DNA of 64,000 bases from Flavobacterium endophyticum (GTDB lineage: Bacteria > Bacteroidota > Bacteroidia > Flavobacteriales > Flavobacteriaceae), in NCBI RefSeq assembly GCF_003634455.1, contig NZ_RBLC01000002.1, positions 62,001 to 126,000 on the forward strand, given 5' to 3'. Within the stretch, counting starts at the first letter, position 1. Every line of letters begins with the position of its first letter. This document shows positions 54,430 to 63,270 of this stretch, piece by piece. The notes below the pieces were generated by a model, which was not told the origin of the DNA, did no database searches, and saw only the letters and a program-made list of their open reading frames with translations. The position numbers were made by a program, and so were the translations under genes.

Positions 54430-55469
54430 AGTTTGATATCTAATTTTACGTAATACATATTTTCTTTTGTGGTAATGTCTAGCGAATGCCTGTCAGGAAA
54501 ATACAATTGCAGTCGTTTCTTTATATTTTCGATGCCAATGCCCGACTGATGGTCTTTTTTATAATTGCTGATGCTGTTTTGCGTCTGCAAAATTAGATGA
54601 TTTTTATTTTGCGTCAGCTCGATAGTAAACACCTGCCCCGGATTGTTCAGTATACCGTGCTTAAAGCCATTTTCTACAAACGGAATCAGTAACAAGGGCG
54701 GAATGCGGCATTCCGGATTTTCGATATTTTTCTTAAAAACCACTTGTGCGTCACCCGAAATCCGCATCGATTCTAAGGCAATAAAGTCATCTATATAGGC
54801 TACTTCGCGTTGCAATGCAATAGTTTCGTTCTGGCTTTCATAGGTCATATACCGCATCAGTCCGCTCAATTGCTCCACAGCCGGAAGCGCTTTTTCTGAT
54901 TTTTCGAATATCAGATAATAAATATTGTTCAGGGTATTGAATATAAAATGCGGATTGATCTGCGATTTCAGGAAATTGATTTCTGTCTCGCGTTTGCTCT
55001 CCAATAAAACGATCTGCTCTTTTTGCAGGCGCAGCATGTTTACAATAAACCATAAGACAGAAGAAGCCATGATCGGGCGGCTGCCATAATAGAGATTGTC
55101 ATAGATATAATACGCAATTGTTGCATCGTTGGAATAATTATGGAAGCCAAGCCATGTGTCGTACAAAACCTCTTCTATTAAATATCGCATTCCGATAAAA
55201 ATAACAAACAGGCCCAAAAACGATAGTATGATTCGTTTTACATTTTTCACATCAAAAAACTTGGGCATAAAGACTAAGTAATTCAAATAAAAAATAAAAA
55301 TATAGATTGTTGTAAAAGAGTAGGTCAATGCATTTCCCGGAGTTTTAAAATCGAAAGACAGTATCGGGAAACTGAATGTATTTTGTTCAGGGTCAAATAC
55401 AGCCAAATCTTGCATTATATAGTACATCCAAAATAACAGATGCAGTAGAATCACATATTTTTTCTTCAT
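54426..55469 (-). CDS. LytS-type sensor histidine kinase
   Basis: 347 residues from ATG 55469. Four TM segments occupy about residues 1-140 (e.g. KYVILLHLLFWMYYIMQ). His174 in SQINPHFIFN is the phosphorylated residue, and PFVENGFKHGIL and GIGIENIKKRL are the ATP-binding elements. Unlike the TPR kinases in this window it lacks a periplasmic domain. It forms an operon with the LytTR regulator. A longer frame starting at 55538 is less likely. Confidence 0.92.
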   Translation of the reverse strand: MKKKYVILLHLLFWMYYIMQDLAVFDPEQNTFSFPILSFDFKTPGNALTYSFTTIYIFIFYLNYLVFMPKFFDVKNVKRIILSFLGLFVIFIGMRYLIEEVLYDTWLGFHNYSNDATIAYYIYDNLYYGSRPIMASSVLWFIVNMLRLQKEQIVLLESKRETEINFLKSQINPHFIFNTLNNIYYLIFEKSEKALPAVEQLSGLMRYMTYESQNETIALQREVAYIDDFIALESMRISGDAQVVFKKNIENPECRIPPLLLIPFVENGFKHGILNNPGQVFTIELTQNKNHLILQTQNSISNYKKDHQSGIGIENIKKRLQLYFPDRHSLDITTKENMYYVKLDIKL

Positions 55470-55530
55470 GGTTTGGGCTATTTTTTTAAAGTGGAAAAGT
55501 AGCGCATTACGGAATACTAAAAAACTTTTT

Positions 55531-55594
55531 TTCGACAAACACCTGTTTTTCTCCGACCAACCTATTGGTCGGATTTTTTATCGCGCTGGTCGAA
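55531..55594. promoter_or_regulatory. Symmetric four-box operator between the LytS/LytTR operon and the receptor gene
   Basis: Four CGAC boxes: TTCGAC at 55531-55536, TCCGACCAA at 55552-55560, and their reverse complements TTGGTCGGA at 55565-55573 and GTCGAA at 55589-55594. Boxes of the same orientation start 21 bases apart on each side, and the whole set is symmetric about 55562.5. The inner pair would also form a perfect 9-bp hairpin followed by six T. LytTR proteins bind direct repeats of this spacing; the next regulator is the obvious ligand. Confidence 0.65.
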
Positions 55595-55647
55595 ATAAAA
55601 AAAATAAAAACAGTAAAAGTCGAAGATTTGCTGAAAAATAATACACC

Positions 55648-58023
55648 ATGAAAACACCAGCACATTTTTTAATTTGGATCACATTTTTAATTACTACTTC
55701 TCTTTTTGCACAGACGCATGAAGTAAAAGGCATAGCGCAAGCCAACGGCGGATCGGCAGCATTTTATGATGTCTTATTGATAGCCAAAGATACTATTAAA
55801 GGCAAGACTGCCGAAAACGGTTCTTTTGCCTTAAAAGCACAAACAGGCGATTACCGCTTAGAAATTTTATATTTTGATAAAGCGGTGCACAAGCAAGAGC
55901 TGGCAGTAAAAAACGATATCGATTTAGGAGTGATTTCCTTTGAAAGCAACACCAAGCTGGACGAGGTAGTAATCGAGGCTCCTAAAAAACTGATGGAACG
56001 CAAAGCAGACCGCTTTATCTATCATGTAGCCAATGCGACTTCATCTACAGGAGGTACGGCTATAGATGCTCTTAGAACCACGCCTGGCGTTACCGTAACA
56101 CAAGAAAGCATCAGTATTTCGGGTAAAAATTCGGTTATGGTTTTAATCGACGACAAGCCTACTTATATGGGACAGGCGGAACTGATGAATTATCTCGAAA
56201 GTATCAGCGCCTCCAATTTGGCAAAAATTGAAGTGATTACTACGCCGCCAGCCAAATATCAGGCCGAAGGCAACAGCGGTATCATCAATATAGTTACCAA
56301 AAAAGTTAAGAAAGACAGCTGGAATGCCTTAGCAGGCGGAGCGTATCAACGTGGACGAAGAAACACGCAGCAGTACAATACGGCATTCAACCTGCAAAAG
56401 AATAAGCTGACATTGAGAAGCTCTCTTTCTACAGGAATACGACGCTCTTTAATCAATTGGGACAATGATATTTATTATCCAGATGCTTTTTGGAAGAATG
56501 AGAGCGGCTCTGACGGTAAAAATCGTTATGTAAACGGACAATTGTCTCTGGATTATCAGCTGACAAAACAATGGACGATTGGTACGAAAGTTTCTGCCTA
56601 TGCTTCTAAGTTTACCGATTCGCAGCCACAGCTTACGACTCTTTTTGATCAAAAAGGAGGCAGTATCCAGCAGTTTATGAAGAATAATGCGGCCTCAAAC
56701 GATAAGACCTACCAGCAGATTTACAATATTTACTCAGAATATAAATTGGATACTTTGGGCAAAAAAGTGATGGTGGATGTTGATTTTGTAAACTACCACA
56801 CGCCAACTTTCAATGAATATGCCTACGCAAACTATACGCCGGCAAACGAACTGATTGCCAACTCTGAGCATGCAGGCATCAATGATGTAGATATCAAAAT
56901 ACAAAATCTATCCGTCAAAGTAGATTTCGAATTGCCAACCAAAATAGCTGATTTTACGGCTGGTGCCCGTTTTTCCAATTCAAAATCAGACAACCTGATC
57001 AATGCCTTTAAGCAAGACGAAAATGGCGAAATGGTCTATGACACCAACCTGTCGAATTATTTCGAATACACCGAAAAGAATGAAGCGCTTTATATTTCGG
57101 GAAGCAAAAAGTTTAATGAAAAATGGAATATCCAGTTAGGCCTACGCTTAGAAGCTACGCAAACCGATGGATTTTCGAGAGAAGCCAATAATCGCCATAC
57201 CAATGATTACCTGAAATTGTTTCCTACAGTGTATGTACTGCATCAGTTTACAGAAGACAAAAGTCTTGGATTCAATTATTCGCGCCGTATCCGCCGTCCG
57301 AGTTACGAAAGCCTGAATCCTTTCCGTACGATCAACAACGAATTTAGCTACAATGAAGGAAATCCGTTTTTGAAGCCGTCGTTTACGCATAATTTTGAAG
57401 TGACCTTTACGTATAAGACATTCGATTCCCGAATCGGTTTTTCAAGCATGAAAGATGGCGTAAACCAAGCTTCTATATTAAATCCGGATACAAAACAGAA
57501 CAATTATATCTGGATGAATTATGTCAACGAAGACATGCTTAGCTTTACGCAGAGTTATACGGCAAAACCGACACCGTGGTGGACCAGCGTGAATAATCTT
57601 AATTTCAGCTACTCCGAATCAGACATTGTCGTTTCTGACAAAAGGAATAAGGGAACCTCTACGTCTTTTTTCTCAACCAATGATTTTACATTAAATAAAA
57701 ACAAGACGTTTTTCATGAGCCTTAGCTATTTCCAGAATTTTGGGGAAACGTTCCAGAATTCAAGCTTAAAACCGTATGCCAAATTTTATGCTACGGTAAA
57801 ATACCAAATGTTTGATAAAAAATTAGAGCTGGGCATTAGCGGAACCGATATTTTTAACGGACGTGAATATTCAAAACAGAAAATGTATGGGGTAACCCAG
57901 GAATTTAAAAATGTTTGGGACACGCAACGCATACGTTTTTCATTGACGTACCGTTTTGGCAACAGCAATCTTAAGACGAAAGAACGCCAGTCGGGCAATT
58001 CTGAGGAATTGAACAGATTGTAA
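55648..58023 (+). CDS. Outer membrane beta-barrel receptor (TonB-dependent-like)
   Basis: 791 residues. A signal peptide (ends SLFAQ) precedes a carboxypeptidase-like domain (about 23-105), then a plug-like domain (about 115-225; ALRTTPGVTVTQESISISG and NSGIINIVTKK) and a beta-barrel of OMP_b-brl_3 type (about 240-780), ending with the aromatic RIRFSLTYRF strand. No SusD partner is adjacent. It is divergent from the LytS/LytTR operon across the four-box region, so it is the best target of that system. Substrate unknown. Confidence 0.9.
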   Translation: MKTPAHFLIWITFLITTSLFAQTHEVKGIAQANGGSAAFYDVLLIAKDTIKGKTAENGSFALKAQTGDYRLEILYFDKAVHKQELAVKNDIDLGVISFESNTKLDEVVIEAPKKLMERKADRFIYHVANATSSTGGTAIDALRTTPGVTVTQESISISGKNSVMVLIDDKPTYMGQAELMNYLESISASNLAKIEVITTPPAKYQAEGNSGIINIVTKKVKKDSWNALAGGAYQRGRRNTQQYNTAFNLQKNKLTLRSSLSTGIRRSLINWDNDIYYPDAFWKNESGSDGKNRYVNGQLSLDYQLTKQWTIGTKVSAYASKFTDSQPQLTTLFDQKGGSIQQFMKNNAASNDKTYQQIYNIYSEYKLDTLGKKVMVDVDFVNYHTPTFNEYAYANYTPANELIANSEHAGINDVDIKIQNLSVKVDFELPTKIADFTAGARFSNSKSDNLINAFKQDENGEMVYDTNLSNYFEYTEKNEALYISGSKKFNEKWNIQLGLRLEATQTDGFSREANNRHTNDYLKLFPTVYVLHQFTEDKSLGFNYSRRIRRPSYESLNPFRTINNEFSYNEGNPFLKPSFTHNFEVTFTYKTFDSRIGFSSMKDGVNQASILNPDTKQNNYIWMNYVNEDMLSFTQSYTAKPTPWWTSVNNLNFSYSESDIVVSDKRNKGTSTSFFSTNDFTLNKNKTFFMSLSYFQNFGETFQNSSLKPYAKFYATVKYQMFDKKLELGISGTDIFNGREYSKQKMYGVTQEFKNVWDTQRIRFSLTYRFGNSNLKTKERQSGNSEELNRL

Positions 58024-58046
58024 AGAGCTATTCATTTTGATAACTA

Positions 58047-58069
58047 AACCCCTTTGTACAGAAGGGGTT
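58047..58069 (+). terminator. Hairpin after the receptor gene
   Basis: AACCCCTT and AAGGGGTT arms, 7-base loop. No T run follows, so termination is uncertain. Confidence 0.4.
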
Positions 58070-58199
58070 CGTTACGTTTCTTGCGCCCATTTTCTTTATA
58101 ACCGAAGGTGAAAGATCTATTCGCAGATATTGCCTTTCATTTATCCTATCAATTAATTACTTTTACCTCCGTTTTTTATTAACCACAACTCCCACATTT

Positions 58200-60347
58200 A
58201 TGTTAAACCGCAAGCCTTTAGTACCTTTTCTACTCCTTTTCTTTAGCATCCTTCCTATTTATTCCCAAAATAAAACAATTGATTCCATAGAAACGATATT
58301 AGCCAATCGCAAGATTAGTGATACGACACGCATTAATACAATTATTGCGGGTATGGATAACACAATCATGTTGAGCAAACCTCATGTGGCCTACTTCAAT
58401 CAGTTGCTTCCTGTTTTTACTAAAGGATTGGCAATGCCCAAACTTCACCCAAAAGTAAAGCGAAAATACCAATTTGCTGCGGGTGTGTATTACTACAATA
58501 CAGCAAAAAAAGAAACAAGTGAGGGCAACAAAAATGCGCCAATCCACTTTGATGAAGCTATAAAGTATTGGAAAGAGTCGAAAGACTACAAGCCTATGGC
58601 ATTAGCAATAGTTGGTAAAGGTGCGTACTACCGCCATATTGCCGACTGGCCAAATACGTTCAAATACTTTTTTGAAGCATTAAAATTCTACGAAAGCATT
58701 AATAATGAAAACGGAATATCAACCGTAAATATGGAAATAGGAACCGCTTGTATAGCCCAGCAGGACTGGAATAAAGCTATTGTTCATCTAAAAAAAGCAT
58801 TGCCCTATTTTGATGTCCCAGAGTCAGAATTAAGAAAATCAGACCGCCATAGTTTAGCGGTAATCCATAATAACATAGGCACATCTTATACCCGTCTTAA
58901 AAACTTTACCGAAGCCCATAACCATTTTCTAAAAGCGTACTACTATATCAAAAAGAATAAAGATCCGCAGGCAGAATCGATAATTTTAGTACAATTGGCT
59001 CAATCCTCCAGTGAATTGGGAAAACTAGCGGAGTCGGAAGATTATTTAAAAAGAGCCTTAGAGTTATGTAATGATGATATTTCAAAACAAGGAGTATACG
59101 GGAGTGCTGCACGCATTAATTACAAAAATAAAAACTATGATAAAGCGGCAGAGTATGGTGAGTTAAGCTACAGCCTGGCGAAAAAAAATAAAAACATCAA
59201 TTCGCAGTCGGGTATCACTTCCCTGCTATACAAAATTTATAAAGAGAGCGGACAGTATGAAAAAGCATTAAAAATGCATGAGGCGAACATCGTAATAAAA
59301 GATTCTACAAATTTAGAAGCCTCAAAAAACGAATTGGCGCAGCAGGAACTCAAATACCAATTTGAGAAAAAAGAACTGCAGCAAAAAATACTCCAGCAAA
59401 AGAAATTAGCGGCAGTTACACTAGAACAGCAAAAGAAAGTGACAGCCGTCAAGCTCGAAGCCCAAAAGAAAGCGGCTCTAGAAACCTCAAAAAACAAATT
59501 AGCCCAACAACAGTTAGTCTATGATTTTGAAAAAAAACAGCTGAACCAGAAACTCGCTCAAGGAAAAAAAGTAGCCGCGATCAAGCTAGATTCTGAAAAG
59601 AAAACGGCCGTTAAAAATAACTGGCTGATTGCCGTTTCTTCTGTATTCCTGCTTTTTTTGCTCGGTGCTTATTTCTACTACCGCAACAATAAGCAGAAAC
59701 AAGCCATTACGGTTTTAGAAAAAAACCAAATCAAGCAAAAGCTGCTCATCACCCAGATGAACCCCCATTTTATATTCAATTCGGTACAGAACATCGAAAG
59801 CCTGATCGATAACAAGCAGAACGACGAAGCGGTGGTTTATCTGGGCAAATTTTCAAAACTGACAAGACAAATACTTGAAAACTCCAATGAAAATTACATA
59901 TCGCTAGAAGAAGAACTAGAAATGATTGAAAACTACCTTTCTATCCAGCAGCTGCTCTATGAGAACAAATTCAAATTTACGATTCTGGTAGAAAAAGAAA
60001 TCGATACCGAATCGATATTCTTGCCGCCGATGTTAGCCCAGCCGTTTATTGAAAACGCCATCAAGCACGGACTGAGCAACACTTTGGAAAATGGAAAAAT
60101 TGCTATTCATTTCTATCTGAAAGAAAACAAGCTGTTTTTTGAAGTAACAGATAACGGCAAAGGTTTTGGTACCAGCACCCAATCAAGCAGTCACAAATCG
60201 CTAGCCATGACCATTACCAAAGAACGCTTGGTTTCGTATACCAAAAACAAAGATTTTATAGTGCAGACCGATAATCTGATCGCCTCAAACGGAATGATTG
60301 AAGGTGCCAAAGTTGTTTTTGAGATTCCTTATATTTACGAAAGTTAG
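58200..60347 (+). CDS. TPR-containing LytS-type sensor histidine kinase, orphan
   Basis: 715 residues, a paralogue of the kinase at 20664. The signal peptide ends PIYSQ; TPR repeats occupy about 110-370; then a long coiled coil (about 375-468), one TM near 474-494, His523 in QMNPHFIFNS, PFIENAIKHGLS and DNGKGF, and the conserved PYIYES end. The coiled coil is duplicated: LAQQELKYQFEKKELQQK recurs as LAQQQLVYDFEKKQLNQK about 62 residues later, absent from the other kinase. No response regulator lies beside it. Downstream are a giant hairpin and a 21-bp repeat array. Confidence 0.92.
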   Translation: MLNRKPLVPFLLLFFSILPIYSQNKTIDSIETILANRKISDTTRINTIIAGMDNTIMLSKPHVAYFNQLLPVFTKGLAMPKLHPKVKRKYQFAAGVYYYNTAKKETSEGNKNAPIHFDEAIKYWKESKDYKPMALAIVGKGAYYRHIADWPNTFKYFFEALKFYESINNENGISTVNMEIGTACIAQQDWNKAIVHLKKALPYFDVPESELRKSDRHSLAVIHNNIGTSYTRLKNFTEAHNHFLKAYYYIKKNKDPQAESIILVQLAQSSSELGKLAESEDYLKRALELCNDDISKQGVYGSAARINYKNKNYDKAAEYGELSYSLAKKNKNINSQSGITSLLYKIYKESGQYEKALKMHEANIVIKDSTNLEASKNELAQQELKYQFEKKELQQKILQQKKLAAVTLEQQKKVTAVKLEAQKKAALETSKNKLAQQQLVYDFEKKQLNQKLAQGKKVAAIKLDSEKKTAVKNNWLIAVSSVFLLFLLGAYFYYRNNKQKQAITVLEKNQIKQKLLITQMNPHFIFNSVQNIESLIDNKQNDEAVVYLGKFSKLTRQILENSNENYISLEEELEMIENYLSIQQLLYENKFKFTILVEKEIDTESIFLPPMLAQPFIENAIKHGLSNTLENGKIAIHFYLKENKLFFEVTDNGKGFGTSTQSSSHKSLAMTITKERLVSYTKNKDFIVQTDNLIASNGMIEGAKVVFEIPYIYES

Positions 60348-60367
60348 AACCCGTAAAGTTTATAAAG

Positions 60368-60443
60368 AGAACTTTATGAGAGTGAATAAGAAGCCTATCT
60401 CCTTTATTGGGTATAGGCTTCTTATTCACTCTCATAAAGTTCT
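60368..60443 (+). terminator. 31-bp perfect inverted repeat after the kinase
   Basis: Arms 60368-60398 and 60413-60443 are perfectly complementary over 31 bases with a 14-base loop. It starts 20 bases after the kinase stop. The right arm contains the first unit of the following 21-bp array. No T run follows, so it could be a terminator, an mRNA stabiliser or a structure of mobile origin. Confidence 0.7.
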
Positions 60444-60670
60444 TATAGGCACTTCTTAAGTTCTTATAGGCTCTGCTCAAGTTCTTATTGGCTCTACTCA
60501 ACTTCTTATAGGCTCCGTTCAACTTCTTATTGGCTCTGCTCAACTTCTTATTGGCACTGCTCAAGTTCTTATTGGCTCTGCTCAACTTCTTATAGGCTCT
60601 GCTCAACTTCTTATAGGCTCCGCTCAAGTTCTTATATTCACTGCTCAACTTCTTATTGGCATCCCTCAAC
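60419..60670. repeat. Twelve-unit 21-bp tandem array
   Basis: Twelve contiguous units, all exactly 21 bases, with consensus TTCTTATTGGCTCTGCTCAAC. Variation is confined mainly to a few positions (ATAGG/ATTGG, CTCAAC/CTCAAG). On the minus strand the array stays open as heptads A-N/Y-K-K-L-S-R. It lies in the 423-base gap 60348-60770 with the 31-bp hairpin; the remainder to 60770 shows only a possible promoter region. Confidence 0.9.
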
Positions 60671-60770
60671 TTGAAACTGAACGATTTGATGCTTTATAAT
60701 TGTAAAAATTATCCTCTTTTTAGTCGCTACATCTTGCCGTTTTTTGATTTCGTTTCCGTAAATTCGCAGG

Positions 60771-61142
60771 GTGAAAAAAATGGCATCCATATTTGCATTG
60801 TTTATGCTCCTGAAGCCCGTGCTTCCTGTGATTGAGTATGCTATTGATTACGACTACATAGCAACCGTACTCTGCATCAACAAGGACAAGCCGGAGTTGA
60901 AGTGTAACGGAAAATGCCACCTGATGAAGGAACTTGCCAAATCCTCTCAAGAAGACGGTGAACAGTCTCACGAAAAAAGAGCGGCAGCCTCAGAAAGCCA
61001 CATTTTGTTTTTTGAAGAAATCTTAGATTTCGGGCTCGAAGCTCAAGTATTTCCATTGGCAGATCGTAGTCGCTACATCTTCTATCCAAACCTCTACAGC
61101 CATCTGGATAGCAGATCGATCTTCCGTCCTCCCCTTTCTTAA
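60771..61142 (+). CDS. Small secreted or membrane Cys protein, first gene of copper-type operon
   Basis: 123 residues from GTG 60771 (ATG 60780 is the alternative). A hydrophobic N-terminus (SIFALFMLLKPVLPVI) acts as signal or anchor. It carries VLCINKDKPELKCNGKCHLMKEL, with cysteines in C-x10-C-x3-C spacing (abbreviated), which might bind copper. A Bacteroidota family found upstream of MbnP-like genes. The C-terminus HSHLDSRSIFRPPLS-like segment is conserved in relatives, to my memory. Function unknown. Confidence 0.75.
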   Translation: MKKMASIFALFMLLKPVLPVIEYAIDYDYIATVLCINKDKPELKCNGKCHLMKELAKSSQEDGEQSHEKRAAASESHILFFEEILDFGLEAQVFPLADRSRYIFYPNLYSHLDSRSIFRPPLS

Positions 61143-61252
61143 ATTTCCATACGATTTGCAGAAATGCTGCGGTAGCAGCCTGTTTCTGAACGCTATACTC
61201 CGAAACCCATTCCGGAGCAGCCTCATCCTATAACAAATTTAAAAAATACATC

Positions 61253-62086
61253 ATGAAATCACGCTTAAAAAACATAGCGGGCCTTCTTGCCCTATCCCTA
61301 TTTATCAACTCGTGCAGCAGCGACGATAACGGCTCGGCTCCTGCCGACGGAACGTCTGGCGACGTAGAACTGTTCTTCGACAACGGCGTTGCCGGAGATG
61401 CCCTGATGCTCGGAAACTCCTATACCAATTCCAACGGTGAGACTCTTATCTTTGAACGCTTCACCTATATCGTAAGCAACTTTGTATTGATAAAAGAAGA
61501 CGGCTCTGAGTTTACCTACCCTAAAAACGAAAGCTATTTTATCATCAACGAAGAAACCGGACAGTTTACGGTGCACCTAGAGAACGTGCCTGCTGGCGAT
61601 TATAAAAAGATCAAGTTTGGTATCGGCGTTGACCAGCAGCGCTACCTGCAAGGCGAAACCGCACAGCAGAGCTTCTGGGACCTTGCCTTTGCCAATAACA
61701 TGACCTGGACATGGTCTACAGGATACCGCTTTATCAACTGCCAGGGTACTTTTACCGTAGACCCTGCTCATGGCGGCGATACTACATCAAGAGGCTTTAT
61801 GATTCACCAAGGCAGCAACACGGCTACAGACAACTATAGAGAAGTAGTCTTGAACCTGCCGACTACGGCACGCGTGAGAGAAGGAGAAATGCCAAACATC
61901 CACCTAAAATCAGATGCCAACGTTATTCTTGACGGCGACACCAAGATCGAGCTGCACCACAACCTGAACGGTGCCGGAACTGCAGCAAGCATCATGGCGG
62001 GCGAAAACCTCATCACCATTGCCAACAACACCAAAAAGATGTTCACTGTAGACCACGTCCATAACGGAGCGGGAACGCACCACTAG
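61253..62086 (+). CDS. MbnP family lipoprotein
   Basis: 277 residues with lipobox LFINSC (Cys21). The domain follows the MbnP pattern: VELFFDNGVAGDALMLG (start), FTYIVSNFVLIKEDG, a WDLAFANNMTWTWSTGYRFIN stretch, rich in Trp, and the C-terminal HNGAGTHH. MbnP proteins bind copper after a Trp is oxidised to kynurenine by a partner di-haem enzyme, MbnH. The gene after next on the same strand is exactly such an enzyme, so the pair is probably functional. Confidence 0.88.
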   Translation: MKSRLKNIAGLLALSLFINSCSSDDNGSAPADGTSGDVELFFDNGVAGDALMLGNSYTNSNGETLIFERFTYIVSNFVLIKEDGSEFTYPKNESYFIINEETGQFTVHLENVPAGDYKKIKFGIGVDQQRYLQGETAQQSFWDLAFANNMTWTWSTGYRFINCQGTFTVDPAHGGDTTSRGFMIHQGSNTATDNYREVVLNLPTTARVREGEMPNIHLKSDANVILDGDTKIELHHNLNGAGTAASIMAGENLITIANNTKKMFTVDHVHNGAGTHH

Positions 62087-62189
62087 ACAAAAACAGAATG
62101 CTTTTAAAGGAATCAGCCTAGATGATTTTAGGCTGGCTGTCCTTTAGCATGCACAATCCGGAAAACCTTCCGGCCCTAAAACTTTACTA

Positions 62190-63233
62190 ATGAAAAAAAT
62201 AGTATATTTTCTCAGTATCCTATCGGTACTCTCGTGCCAAGATGATAACGGCGAATACATCGAGATCGACCAGCCCTTAGATTTTATCATTCCGGCTAAT
62301 TTTCCAGAACCCGTACAAGACATCAGCTACAATGCTCCGACCCAAAAGGGATTCGAGCTCGGCAGGAAGCTTTTTTACGACGGCAGGCTGTCTAGAGACG
62401 GAACTGTTTCCTGCTCCTTCTGCCACGAACAGGCTTCTGCGTTTACACACCACGGACATGATTTCAGCCACGGCGTCGACAACCTCGAAGGACTCCGCAA
62501 TGCGCCTGCCGTGCAGAACATGGCGTTCCAAGGCGAATACTTTTATGACGGCGCTTCCAGCAGCCTAGAGATGCTCTCCATTGTGCCGATACACAATCCA
62601 GTAGAAATGGACGAGAACCTCGAAAGCATCGTGCTCAAGCTCAAGCAAGACCCAGTGTATGTAAAGCTCTTTAGCCAAGCCTTTGCCAACAAAGAAGTCA
62701 GCTCCGGCAACATGCTCAAGGCATTAGGCCAGTTTATGACCATGATGGTCTCTGCCAATTCGCGCTACGACAAATACGTCCGCAACGAAGCTGGCGGCAC
62801 GCTCAGTACCCAAGAACTGCAAGGACGCGCGCTCTTTCAGACGAACTGTGCCACCTGCCATGCGACCGACCTTTTCACCGATAACAAGTTCCGCAACAAC
62901 GGCCTGCCGCCGAATCCCAACCTGAACGACCTCGGCAGGGAAACAGTCACCGGATTTGCTTATGACCGCTACAAGTTTAAAGTACCCAGCCTAAGAAACG
63001 TGGCACTGACTGCGCCTTATATGCACGATGGCCGTTTCGGCTCCCTACAGTCGGTATTGAATTTTTACGCCTCGGGAGTACAGAACACGCAGAATCTCGA
63101 CCCTTTGCTGCAACAGCATCCTACGCTCGGAATTCCTTTGAACCAGCAGGAAAAAGAAGCCATCATTGCTTTCTTGAAGACGTTGACCGACGAAGAATTC
63201 GTCAGCAATCCCCTATTCTACTTTCGAACCTAA
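62190..63233 (+). CDS. Di-haem cytochrome c peroxidase/MbnH-MauG family enzyme
   Basis: 347 residues. Lipobox LSVLSC (Cys16). Two c-type haem motifs: Cys75-S-F-Cys78-His79 and Cys220-A-T-Cys223-His224, in the usual half-molecule spacing for this family. PSLRNVALTAPYMHDGRFGSL is the conserved C-terminal signature. Its genomic partner is MbnP, so a tryptophan-oxidising MbnH role is more likely than simple peroxide removal. The two functions cannot be told apart by eye. Confidence 0.88.
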   Translation: MKKIVYFLSILSVLSCQDDNGEYIEIDQPLDFIIPANFPEPVQDISYNAPTQKGFELGRKLFYDGRLSRDGTVSCSFCHEQASAFTHHGHDFSHGVDNLEGLRNAPAVQNMAFQGEYFYDGASSSLEMLSIVPIHNPVEMDENLESIVLKLKQDPVYVKLFSQAFANKEVSSGNMLKALGQFMTMMVSANSRYDKYVRNEAGGTLSTQELQGRALFQTNCATCHATDLFTDNKFRNNGLPPNPNLNDLGRETVTGFAYDRYKFKVPSLRNVALTAPYMHDGRFGSLQSVLNFYASGVQNTQNLDPLLQQHPTLGIPLNQQEKEAIIAFLKTLTDEEFVSNPLFYFRT

Positions 63234-63270
63234 AAACCCGAAAGCCTTTTTTAATTCATAAGACAAACAG

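Noticed and set aside
55552-55579. Hairpin read as an ordinary terminator
   Set aside because: No plus-strand gene ends upstream of it, and its arms are part of the larger symmetric box set; an operator is the better reading, though attenuation remains possible.
60256-60669. 137-codon minus-strand frame through the 21-bp array, giving heptad repeats
   Set aside because: A 21-bp repeat without stops stays open automatically, and the frame runs antisense into the kinase gene. No promoter or family support; kept only as a remark in the array finding.
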